Source: Chloroflexota bacterium
GTDB taxonomy: Bacteria > Chloroflexota > Anaerolineae > Aggregatilineales > Phototrophicaceae
Assembly (NCBI GenBank): GCA_020161935.1
Contig: JAIUNI010000001.1
Span: 372,001-436,000 of the forward strand
Direction: 5' to 3'
DNA: 64,000 bases
Shown here: piece by piece, positions 17,221 through 24,230 of the stretch
How positions within the stretch are numbered: position 1 is the first letter of the stretch
How the letters are laid out: every line of letters begins with the position of its first letter
Notes under the pieces: generated by a model
The model's input: the letters and a program-made list of their open reading frames with translations, nothing else
Told to the model about the DNA's origin: nothing
Databases searched by the model: none
Made by a program: the position numbers and the translations under genes

Positions 17221-18324
17221 ATGACAGATATTCGGTTGCAGCGGTTGGCGAACGTCTTGGTGGATTATGCGTGCGATGTGAAGCCGGGCATGTGGGTTGG
17301 TATCCTCGGTGATGTGGTCACGCTGCCTGCACTGCGGGCGGTGTATGCCGAGGTTTTGAAGTACGGCGGTAATCCGTCGCTGTTCATCAGCGATGAGGCG
17401 ATGACGCGGCACTTTGCGCGTGAGGCGAGTGATGACCAGATCGCGTGGCTTGACCCCAGCATGTCGCTCTATTATGAAAAGGCGGACATCTATATTCGGA
17501 TCGGGTCGAGCAACAATACCCGCGCGATGACCAATGTTGACCCGAAGCGAGTACAGAAGATCGCGGCGGCGCGGAAGTCGTGGTTGGATACGCGGTTGAC
17601 CCGCAGCGCTAATCTGGACTTCGAGTGGGTGGGGACATGGTTCCCGACAGAGGCCAGCGCCCAAGAAGCGAACCTGAGCTTTGAGGAGTACGAGAACTTC
17701 ATTTACGGGTCGATGTTCCTTGACCATGAGGATCCGGCAGGGGAGTGGCGCAAACTCTCGGCTGTGCAGCAGTTGAAGGTCGATTGGTTGAAGGGCAAGA
17801 AGCATGTGAAGCTGCAAGGGCCAAATGCTGACATCGAGCTTTCGATTGAAGGGCGGACGTTCATTAACAGTGACGGGCATAAGAACATGCCCAGCGGTGA
17901 GATTTTTACGGGGCCGGTCGAGGACTCGGTGCAGGGGTGGATACGCTTCGATTATCCGAGCATCGTGGCGGGTCGGGCAGTCTCTGGCATCGAGCTGAAG
18001 TTCGAGGACGGGAAAGTTGTGGAGGCGAAGGCAGAGACCAACGATGACCTCCTGCAAGCCCAGTTGAACACAGACGCGGGCGCTCGTTATCTGGGCGAGT
18101 TCGCGATTGGTACGAACTTTGGCATCAACAAGTTTACCGGTAACATCCTGTTCGACGAGAAGATCGGCGGGACGGTGCATATGGCTATCGGGATGGGTTA
18201 CCCCGAAACCGGCAGCCACAACCGCAGCGCGGTTCACTGGGACATGATTTGTGATATGCGGAACGACAGCACGATCCACGTGGAAGGCGAGTTGTTCTAT
18301 AAGAACGGGCAGTTTGTTGTTTAG
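17221..18324 (+). CDS. M29-family aminopeptidase (AmpS/aminopeptidase T type)
   Basis: 367 residues, the usual length. The family metal ligands are seen in order: Glu in NMPSGEIFTGPVEDS, Glu in YLGEFAIGTNFG, His in GGTVHMAIGMGYP, then His and Asp in SAVHWDMICDM. GMWVGILGDVVTLPALRAV is the N-terminal domain. Members are cobalt- or zinc-dependent cytosolic aminopeptidases of broad specificity, working as dimers. Start ATG at 17221. Confidence 0.92.
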   Translation: MTDIRLQRLANVLVDYACDVKPGMWVGILGDVVTLPALRAVYAEVLKYGGNPSLFISDEAMTRHFAREASDDQIAWLDPSMSLYYEKADIYIRIGSSNNTRAMTNVDPKRVQKIAAARKSWLDTRLTRSANLDFEWVGTWFPTEASAQEANLSFEEYENFIYGSMFLDHEDPAGEWRKLSAVQQLKVDWLKGKKHVKLQGPNADIELSIEGRTFINSDGHKNMPSGEIFTGPVEDSVQGWIRFDYPSIVAGRAVSGIELKFEDGKVVEAKAETNDDLLQAQLNTDAGARYLGEFAIGTNFGINKFTGNILFDEKIGGTVHMAIGMGYPETGSHNRSAVHWDMICDMRNDSTIHVEGELFYKNGQFVV

Positions 18325-18327
18325 TTA

Positions 18328-18378
18328 ACCCCCTCATCCCCAACCCTTCTCCCCCGCAAGCAAGGGAGAAGGGAGTCA
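18328..18378. repeat. Dispersed intergenic repeat of the CCCTCATCCCC type
   Basis: The stretch CCCTCATCCCCAACCCTTCT continues into a GGGAGAAGGGAGTC half, a common intergenic palindromic repeat of Chloroflexota and cyanobacterial genomes. Related but diverged sequence occurs at 45870-45960 and 56031-56108. Confidence 0.5.
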
Positions 18379-18475
18379 TACTCGCCGAACTAGGCAGCAG
18401 TAAAAATGGCGGAACTTGAGTTAGAAATTTGAAGGAGTTTCAAACTCGCTTTATCCATTCCCTATAATTAGTTAT

Positions 18476-18507
18476 AAAAAGGCGCGGTTATTGGGCTGCG
18501 CCTTTTT
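18476..18507 (+). terminator. Intrinsic terminator
   Basis: AAAAAGGCGC and GCGCCTTTTT form a 10-bp stem with a 12-base loop followed by ATTT. It lies 150 bp past the aminopeptidase gene. Confidence 0.8.
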
Positions 18508-18524
18508 ATTTGGTAAGCGTCAAA

Positions 18525-18740
18525 ATATTCGCAAATTTCGCCGTTTTTGCACATTTTCCCGCCGAAATGACTGGCGGGAGTCTCCCGTGTATCCGCTGAG
18601 TTGTCATTTTGTGGCGGCGGGATGTTCGGCTGTTTCCGCTGAAATGACACAAGTGCAGCGGATGGCTCCCGTGATACCGCCGCGTCGCAAATGTCGCAAC
18701 TGCATGGCGGAAGTGAGGGAGCCAGCCGCCGAAAATGCAA
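18525..18740. repeat. Non-coding repeat, copy A (inverted relative to 49505-49740)
   Basis: About 215 bp without a plausible gene. Its reverse complement aligns over almost its whole length with 49505-49740. The core GCTGAAATGACACAAGTGCA plus the following seven bases (18638-18664) is identical in both. Other shared blocks are a GGCTCCCTCAxTxCCGCC block, CAGCGGAT, and CCCGCCAG with TTCGGCGG and TGTGCAAA near one end. Short palindromes such as CCGCTG-14-CAGCGG lie inside. It may be a non-autonomous mobile repeat or a structured intergenic element. Confidence 0.75.
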
Positions 18741-18744
18741 AAGA

Positions 18745-18800
18745 AATACGATTTACCACAAAGGCACAAAGAACATAGAGAGAAAGGCAGAATACAAATC
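18745..18800. repeat. Dispersed CACAAAGGCACAAAG-type repeat
   Basis: ACCACAAAGGCACAAAGAAC followed by AGAGAAAGG belongs to a class of short A/G-rich intergenic repeats. Others in this window are at 21545-21640, 38737-38770 and 47043-47086. Confidence 0.55.
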
Positions 18801-19125
18801 GCCAAGAGCGCCAAGAAATACAGAGAAAGAAGCGAGGGGTTCAAGATGGACACCTCAAGGCATAATGACCCAACGGTAAACATAGGATAGCAGAGTTAGG
18901 AACGCAAAGGGTGAACATTTGTCAGAACATTTGGTCACTTTTAAGGTGCGTTGGCGCTAACTTTGTGAGGGAAAGTTGATGGGGCAGGGTTGGTAGATGG
19001 TTTGAAAACGGTTTGCCGACAAACCAAAAGTAAACGTAGTAAATAGTTTCAAGTGGCAAGTTTTAAGTTCAATACAAGAAAAATTTTATTGAAGTGGCAG
19101 CGCGTAACTCGTGTTAGTATGGGAA
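18801..19125. other. Non-coding gap with a short direct repeat
   Basis: No gene is supported here. The notable item is the direct repeat GAACATTTG at 18913-18921 and 18925-18933, 12 bp apart, resembling a tandem operator. A small hairpin GGTTTG-CCGA-CAAACC is at 19009-19024. Confidence 0.35.
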
Positions 19126-19127
19126 CA

Positions 19128-19152
19128 AAAAACCCTCGTATGAGAGGGTTTG
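19128..19152 (-). terminator. Intrinsic terminator of the tRNA pair
   Basis: AAACCCTC and GAGGGTTT pair around GTATGA. Read on the minus strand the stem is followed by a T run, and it lies 18 bp past the 3' end of the tRNA-Met gene. Confidence 0.75.
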
Positions 19153-19169
19153 GATGTCCATTAATGATA

Positions 19170-19246
19170 TGGTGGTGATACCTGGACTCGAACCAGGGAC
19201 CTATGCATTATGAGTGCATCGCTCTAACCGGCTGAGCTATATCACC
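19170..19246 (-). tRNA. tRNA with CAT anticodon, probably elongator tRNA-Met
   Basis: A full cloverleaf reads on the minus strand. The acceptor stem is GGTGATA/TATCACC, the anticodon arm ATGCA-CTCATAA-TGCAT gives anticodon CAT, and the T arm is CCTGG-TTCGAGT-CCAGG. The discriminator A is followed by an encoded CCA. It could instead be the Ile2 tRNA whose CAT anticodon is modified by TilS; the stem sequences favour Met but do not exclude Ile2. Confidence 0.9.
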
Positions 19247-19251
19247 ATGAG

Positions 19252-19323
19252 TAGCGGGGACAGGACTCGAACCTGCGACCTCCGGGTTATGAGCCCGACG
19301 AGCTTCCACTGCTCTACCCCGCA
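19252..19323 (-). tRNA. Initiator tRNA-fMet (CAT)
   Basis: The cloverleaf has the initiator hallmark of three G:C pairs closing the anticodon loop (CGGGCTCATAACCCG). The first acceptor position is unpaired (T1 opposite T72), replacing the usual C1-A72 mismatch. The other six acceptor pairs are G:C or C:G. CCA is not encoded. It lies five bases upstream of the tRNA-Met gene and shares its transcript. Confidence 0.93.
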
Positions 19324-19336
19324 TCGTATGACAGGC

Positions 19337-19365
19337 ATCATATCAGCCGGATGCCCCCTCGTCAA
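19337..19365 (-). promoter_or_regulatory. Promoter of the tRNA pair
   Basis: On the minus strand TTGACG (19365-19360) and TATGAT (19342-19337) are 17 bp apart, 14 bases before the initiator tRNA, so transcription would begin a few bases upstream of the mature 5' end. Confidence 0.65.
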
Positions 19366-19454
19366 TGGTCAACCCGTTAGAAATGTCTTAGATTGCACAT
19401 TTTGTCACTGTTAAATGCCCTTTAAACCCGCCGCATTCTCGGCTGAATTACCCT

Positions 19455-19482
19455 TTGTTGTGGTTGCGTTTTCCGCTATAAT
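19455..19482 (+). promoter_or_regulatory. Promoter of uvrB
   Basis: TTGTTG (19455-19460) and a perfect TATAAT (19477-19482) are 16 bp apart. The transcription start would be near 19489, just before the LexA-like box. Confidence 0.65.
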
Positions 19483-19495
19483 ATCTCGTCCTGTC

Positions 19496-19509
19496 CGAAC
19501 TGACGTTCT
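19496..19509. promoter_or_regulatory. LexA-like SOS box before uvrB
   Basis: CGAACTGACGTTCT contains the dyad GAAC-N4-GTTC and agrees with the Gram-positive LexA consensus (CGAACRNRYGTTYC) at all but two constrained positions. It lies just downstream of the promoter -10, where a bound repressor would block transcription. uvrB is a classic SOS gene. A LexA site of this Gram-positive type has been reported for Dehalococcoides, also a Chloroflexota member. Confidence 0.65.
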
Positions 19510-19524
19510 GAAATGGAGCGTGAC

Positions 19525-21537
19525 ATGCCGCCCTTCCAAATTGTGTCGGAGTTCCAACCTACAGGTGACCAACCCACCGCGATTGAAGGTCTTGTCGAGG
19601 GTCTCGACAAGGGACTTCAACACCAGACATTACTCGGTGCAACGGGTACCGGTAAGACATTTTCGATAGCGCAAGTTGTCCAACGGGTGCAGAAGCCAAC
19701 ACTCGTGCTGGCACACAATAAGACGCTGGCAGCGCAGCTCTACGCCGAGTTCAAAGAGTTCTTTCCCAAGAACGCGGTCGAATACTTCGTCAGCTACTAT
19801 GATTACTACCAACCTGAAGCCTATGTGCCGCGTATGGATTTGCACATTGAGAAGGAATCGCAGATCAACGAGCAGATTGACCGGTTGCGGTTGGCGGCTA
19901 CGGCAGCGCTGTTTTCGCGGCGTGATGTGCTGATTGTCGCGTCGGTATCGTGCATTTACGGTATCGGCAGCCCGCAAGCGTGGGGACGGTCGATTGTTGA
20001 ACTGCAAGTTGGCGAGACGATCCGGCGTGACACGATTTTGCGGAAGCTGGTGCAAATCCAGTACTCACGCAACGACCTTGACCTGCATCGTGGGACGTTC
20101 CGTGTGCGCGGGGATACGCTGGAAATTGTTCCAGCGTATGCGGAGACGGCGTATCGTATCCAGCTATTTGGTGACGAGATCGAGCGGATTGTCGAGTTTG
20201 ACTCGTTGACCGGTGAAATCCTCGAAGAACATACGTCGATCAAAATCTTTCCGGCGAAGCAGTTTGTGACGGATGAAGAGAAAACGAGGCAGGCACTTCA
20301 TGATATTGAGGTGGAACTGCAAGAGACGATCTTGAACTTTAAGCGCGAAGGCAAGCTGTTGGAAGCCCAGCGTATCGAACAGCGCACCCGCTATGACCTC
20401 GAAATGATTCGTGAAGTGGGTTACTCGGCTGGTATCGAAAATTACTCACGGCATCTTGACCAGCGTCCGGCGGGCAGCCCACCATCCACCTTGATCGATT
20501 ACTTCCCAAGTGATTACCTGATGGTGATCGACGAAAGCCATATGAGCGTGCCGCAGCTACGTGGTATGTATAACGGTGACCGGGCGCGGAAGACGACACT
20601 GGTGGATTACGGCTTTCGTTTGCCGAGCGCGTTGGACAACCGCCCGTTGAGCTTTGAGGAGTTCGAGGCGCGGATGGGGCAGACGATTTATACCTCGGCG
20701 ACCCCCGGCCCGTATGAGCGTGAGATCAGCGAAGGTGTCGTCCAGCAGATTATCCGCCCGACGGGTATTCTTGATCCCGAAGTGAGTGTACGCCCGATTG
20801 AAGGTCAGATTGATGACCTGCTGCAAGAGATCGCGCTGCGCGTACAAAAGGGTCAGCGTGCGCTGGTGACGACATTGACACAGCGCATGGCGGAAGAACT
20901 GGCAGGGTATATCAACGAAATGGGTATCCGCGCACAATACCTGCACGCGGAAATCCAGACTATTGAGCGTATCGAAATCCTGCGCGATTTGCGCCTCGGC
21001 GTGTATGATGTGCTGGTGGGTATTAACCTGCTGCGCGAAGGTATCGACCTGCCGGAAGTGTCGCTGGTGGCAATTTTGGACGCGGATAAGGAGGGCTTTC
21101 TGCGCTCGGAGCAGGCACTTATCCAGAATATTGGTCGGGCGGCGCGGCATGTTGAGGGCAGCGTGATTATGTACGCCAACCACATGACCGACTCGATGAA
21201 GCGGGCGATTGACGAAACGAACCGCCGCCGCAGTATTCAGCAGAAATACAACGACGACCGGGGCGTAGTGCCGATGGCAATCGTCAAGGCAGTGCGCGAC
21301 CTGACTGACCGTGTGAAGTCGATGGTGGAGGCTGAAACGCAGGTTGATGGTGCGGTTGATCTGTCGCTGCTGCCGAAGGAAGACATCCACAAGATGATTA
21401 AGGAACTGGAGAAGGAAATGAAGTCGGCGGCACAGGCGCTGGAGTTTGAGAAGGCGGCTGCGCTGCGTGACCAGATTACCGAGCTGCGTGGAATCGAGAT
21501 GGATAAGCAGGTCGAGGGCAGTTTGCTGTTGAATTAG
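19525..21537 (+). CDS. uvrB: UvrABC excinuclease subunit B
   Basis: 670 residues from the ATG at 19525, chosen over 19513 because GGAG lies six bases before it. Landmarks in order: [10 protein letters not shown], the Walker [13 protein letters not shown], the damage-sensing beta-hairpin [20 protein letters not shown], the helicase motifs DESH and [15 protein letters not shown]-type motif VI sequence IGRAARH, and a C-terminal UVR motif ([13 protein letters not shown]) that contacts UvrC. It loads at lesions with UvrA and directs the UvrC cuts in nucleotide excision repair. The promoter and LexA-like box upstream suggest SOS control. Confidence 0.97.
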   Translation: MPPFQIVSEFQPTGDQPTAIEGLVEGLDKGLQHQTLLGATGTGKTFSIAQVVQRVQKPTLVLAHNKTLAAQLYAEFKEFFPKNAVEYFVSYYDYYQPEAYVPRMDLHIEKESQINEQIDRLRLAATAALFSRRDVLIVASVSCIYGIGSPQAWGRSIVELQVGETIRRDTILRKLVQIQYSRNDLDLHRGTFRVRGDTLEIVPAYAETAYRIQLFGDEIERIVEFDSLTGEILEEHTSIKIFPAKQFVTDEEKTRQALHDIEVELQETILNFKREGKLLEAQRIEQRTRYDLEMIREVGYSAGIENYSRHLDQRPAGSPPSTLIDYFPSDYLMVIDESHMSVPQLRGMYNGDRARKTTLVDYGFRLPSALDNRPLSFEEFEARMGQTIYTSATPGPYEREISEGVVQQIIRPTGILDPEVSVRPIEGQIDDLLQEIALRVQKGQRALVTTLTQRMAEELAGYINEMGIRAQYLHAEIQTIERIEILRDLRLGVYDVLVGINLLREGIDLPEVSLVAILDADKEGFLRSEQALIQNIGRAARHVEGSVIMYANHMTDSMKRAIDETNRRRSIQQKYNDDRGVVPMAIVKAVRDLTDRVKSMVEAETQVDGAVDLSLLPKEDIHKMIKELEKEMKSAAQALEFEKAAALRDQITELRGIEMDKQVEGSLLLN

Positions 21538-21544
21538 GAAGGAT

Positions 21545-21640
21545 TTAACGCAAAGGCGCTAAGATGCAAAGGCCGCAAAGCCATTGAACACAAAGGCGCA
21601 GAAGATTTAACCGCAGAGACGCGGAGAACGCAGAGAAAAA
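21545..21640. repeat. Dispersed CGCAAAGGCGC-type repeats
   Basis: A run of short degenerate units: ACGCAAAGGCGCTAAGATGC, GCCGCAAAGCC, ACACAAAGGCGCAGAAG and CCGCAGAGACGCGGAGAACG. It is non-coding, between the converging uvrB and TIR-SUMF1 genes. Confidence 0.6.
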
Positions 21641-21660
21641 GGGCGCATAACCATGCGCCC
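21641..21660 (-). terminator. Hairpin GGGCGCAT-AACC-ATGCGCCC
   Basis: A perfect 8-bp stem with a 4-base loop. On the minus strand it is followed by TTTTTCTC, so it can terminate the TIR-SUMF1 transcript. Similar GGGCGCA hairpins occur at 45787-45808 and 47008-47036. Confidence 0.6.
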
Positions 21661-21672
21661 CTACAAGGTGGG

Positions 21673-21707
21673 AAAAGAGCGCGAATCGAAGGGTTCGCGC
21701 TTTTTGA
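21673..21707. terminator. Bidirectional terminator between uvrB and the TIR-SUMF1 gene
   Basis: AGCGCGAA (21678-21685) and TTCGCGCT (21694-21701) form the stem, flanked by AAAAG and TTTTTGATTTT. It serves uvrB on the plus strand and, with its A run read as T, the minus-strand gene. Confidence 0.75.
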
Positions 21708-21709
21708 TT

Positions 21710-22900
21710 TTAGGCGGTGGGGAGGTAGCAGACGAGACGGAAGCCGAACTCGTGGTTACGCTCGTTGGGCTTGGCGAGGTCACGGTGGCTGAGGCGAGTG
21801 ATTTCGTCTTCTTCCAGCGAGCCGACGCGCACCACCCGCTCGACATTGCCGCCCAAGACGACGTTATCCGAACCCCAACCCGTCATGCACCATTCGAGCA
21901 CGTTTCCGCTTAAGTCCATCCGTTCTTTGTCGTTCTCGATGGCGTGCTGCCACTGCTGCTCGGTGGGCAAGGCGATGGTGGGAATGGTTTCAATCGGCTG
22001 GCGGCGGCTGGGCATATCGCGGTTTGCCATCGCTAAACCGGGGCGGACACGCACATTGAGCCAGCGGCAGAAGGCGACGGCCTCGAACCATGAGATACCG
22101 ACAACAGGCTTGGATTCGTCCGGCGAAACCGAGGGCGGTGTGGGGTTATCGGCACGCCATGTCTTCGCGGCTTCGGAGAAATCCCACCAGCGGTCGGCGC
22201 TGTAGCCTTTGGTGTCTTCCATAAAGACACGGTACTGCGCGTTGGTAACGGCATACCGGCCTATCGCAAAGCGGGATAACCGGAACGTGCCACCCTGCGA
22301 ACCGCCATCCTGACTCGCATCTTTGAGCGTAACTTCGCCCGCCGGAATATCGAGCCACTCGAACGGCGGTGGTAGCAGCGCGAGGATATCCGGCAGTAAG
22401 GTGCGGCGCGGCGAGTTGGCGCGGCTGATGTCGACGCTGCCCATCGCCTGCGCGGGGATGCCACCGGGGGCGGCGGGCGCGGGTACGGCCTGCGCCGAGT
22501 TGACCACATAAGCCGGTAAATTGTTCAGCGCCTGCCGGAGAGCTTCCTTATCCTGAACGCTGAGGCCGCCCGCAAAATCGACGAAGCTCAGGGATGCGAG
22601 GGCATCGGGCACCGATGAACTTTCGCGAATGAGGGCAGGGATGACCGGTTTGCCCTGCTGAATGGCTTGCGCCAAGTTCCACTGGCACCATTCGGCAGCC
22701 AGCGAATCGGGCGTGAGGGCGTAGATCATCACGTCGGAGGCGGCGATTTGTTCAGTCAGCTTGGCTGCCCAATCTTGTGTGGGTAAGAGCTGTGCTTGCG
22801 ACACAATTTCGTGCTTTTCGTCGGTCAAGAACGCGGCGATGCCTTCAACGGTACTCAGGTCAACATGAGCATAATTGAAAAATATTCGCATTTTACTCAC
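21710..22900 (-). CDS. TIR domain fused to a SUMF1/FGE-like domain
   Basis: 396 residues. A TIR domain covers about 4-115 (MRIFFNYAHVD, DVMIYALTPDSLAAEWCQW, GKPVIPALI). An Ala/Pro linker follows, then a SUMF1 domain at about 175-395 (FEWLDIPAGEVTLKD, YAVTNAQYRVFME, VVGISWFEAVAFCRWLN, ALPTEQQWQHA, DLSGNVLEWC and the closing FGFRLVCYL). NAD-cleaving TIR domains have Glu at the position that here is Asn75 (WCQWN instead of WCxxE), so hydrolase activity is doubtful. The SUMF1 part lacks an evident formylglycine-type catalytic Cys pair and may be a C-type-lectin-like binding module. It is cytosolic, with no signal peptide. Its neighbours upstream on the same strand are lysA and a GAF-cyclase. Confidence 0.8.
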   Translation of the reverse strand: MSKMRIFFNYAHVDLSTVEGIAAFLTDEKHEIVSQAQLLPTQDWAAKLTEQIAASDVMIYALTPDSLAAEWCQWNLAQAIQQGKPVIPALIRESSSVPDALASLSFVDFAGGLSVQDKEALRQALNNLPAYVVNSAQAVPAPAAPGGIPAQAMGSVDISRANSPRRTLLPDILALLPPPFEWLDIPAGEVTLKDASQDGGSQGGTFRLSRFAIGRYAVTNAQYRVFMEDTKGYSADRWWDFSEAAKTWRADNPTPPSVSPDESKPVVGISWFEAVAFCRWLNVRVRPGLAMANRDMPSRRQPIETIPTIALPTEQQWQHAIENDKERMDLSGNVLEWCMTGWGSDNVVLGGNVERVVRVGSLEEDEITRLSHRDLAKPNERNHEFGFRLVCYLPTA

Positions 22901-22971
22901 CTAGGTGTAATGAGAAAATATATAGACAGTATAGCTGATTACGGCATTTGTGCTTGGCCTGCCCAGCCTAC

Positions 22972-24219
22972 TTAAAAGATTTCGGTTGCAGTCAGGTCTT
23001 CCCATGTTTCGCGCCGCCGTGCCAGCCGCCATGATTTGCCATCCGTTTCGACCACGACTTCCGGCGGACGTAAGCGCTGGTTGTAATTGCTGGACATCAC
23101 CATGCCGTAAGCGCCTGCTGTTAAGACCGCCAGCAGTGACCCCGGTTCCATCCGCGCGAGGCTGATGTTGTGACCGAGCGCGTCGGCACTTTCGCAGACG
23201 GGGCCGACGACGTGGAAGTTGAGATCGGTATCCGGCGAGGGTGACTTGGTGACCGGTACGATTTCGTGGTGCGCTTCGTAAAGTGCAGGGCGAATGAGTT
23301 CCGCCATGCTGCCATCGGTGATGAGAATCGGTTCGCCGCCTTGCTCCTTGAAGTACAGCACCGAGATAGCGAGGATACCCGCATCCGCCACGAGTGAACG
23401 CCCCGGTTCGAGGATGACGTGATAATTCTTGAGCAGCGGGCTAATCGCCGCACCAAAATCCTCCCACTTGGGAATATCCTCATCGGTCGAATAGCGGACG
23501 GCCATACCACCGCCGATATTGACGGTGCGGATTTCGGGGTAGGGGGCGAGGCATTCGAGCGCGACCTCCACGGCGCGGCGGGTGGCGGCGGTGTTGTGCA
23601 GTTGGCTGCCGATGTGGATGTGGATGCCTTCGAGCTTGACGTGTGGAAATTGACTGCGTTTTTTGAGCAGGTCTTTCACGGTTTGGATAGAGAGGCCGAA
23701 CTTGGCGGCTTTGTGTCCGGTGGCGATGTAGCGGTGGGTGGCGGCGGTGATGTCCGGGTTGAGGCGCAGGGCGACCCGCGCGGGTTCACGCTTGAGTTCG
23801 GCAGTGAGGTCGTTGATATGCTGGAGTTCGAGCGCATTCTCAACGTTGAACCAGCCGACGTTTTGCTCCAGCGCGTAACGGATTTCGTTGCGGGTTTTGC
23901 CCACACCGGCGAACACAATGTCTTCCGGCTTGGTTCCAACGAGCAGCGCCTTATGAATTTCGCCCGCGCTGACGGCATCAATACCCGCGCCAGCGTTGAT
24001 GAGCGTGCGGAGGATGGTGAGGTTGGCGTTGGCTTTGGCGCTGTAGTGAATATGGGGATTCACGTCGGCGAAAGCGGTGCGAATGCGCTGCAAGTTGTCG
24101 AGAATACGTTTGAGGCTGTAGATGTAAACAGGCGTACCGATGTCGGCGGCGATGGCACTCACCGGCACATCGTCGCAGTAAAGTTCACTTTGGACGTAGT
24201 GGATTGAGTCGTTCAACAT
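22972..24219 (-). CDS. lysA: Diaminopimelate decarboxylase
   Basis: 415 residues, alanine-racemase-like PLP barrel. Lys62 in HYSAKAN is the Schiff-base residue. HIHIGSQL, the Gly-rich phosphate loop NIGGGMAV, EPGRSLVADAG, and the late VGPVCESAD with the catalytic Cys plus GAYGMVMSSNYNQR are all present. It makes L-lysine from meso-diaminopimelate, the last step of the DAP pathway. It begins 11 bp after the cyclase gene stop codon and probably shares its transcript; no other lysine gene is near. Confidence 0.94.
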   Translation of the reverse strand: MLNDSIHYVQSELYCDDVPVSAIAADIGTPVYIYSLKRILDNLQRIRTAFADVNPHIHYSAKANANLTILRTLINAGAGIDAVSAGEIHKALLVGTKPEDIVFAGVGKTRNEIRYALEQNVGWFNVENALELQHINDLTAELKREPARVALRLNPDITAATHRYIATGHKAAKFGLSIQTVKDLLKKRSQFPHVKLEGIHIHIGSQLHNTAATRRAVEVALECLAPYPEIRTVNIGGGMAVRYSTDEDIPKWEDFGAAISPLLKNYHVILEPGRSLVADAGILAISVLYFKEQGGEPILITDGSMAELIRPALYEAHHEIVPVTKSPSPDTDLNFHVVGPVCESADALGHNISLARMEPGSLLAVLTAGAYGMVMSSNYNQRLRPPEVVVETDGKSWRLARRRETWEDLTATEIF

Positions 24220-24230
24220 GGTTGGTCGGC

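Noticed and set aside
17038..18279. Open frame of 413 codons antisense to the M29 aminopeptidase
   Set aside because: The aminopeptidase has all metal ligands; the antisense frame is a GC-bias shadow.
18525..18740. CRISPR array
   Set aside because: The repeats are not regularly spaced and there are no unique spacers or cas genes in the window.
20557..21390. Open frame of 277 codons antisense to uvrB
   Set aside because: UvrB motifs fill the plus strand through this stretch, and the antisense product has no recognisable fold.
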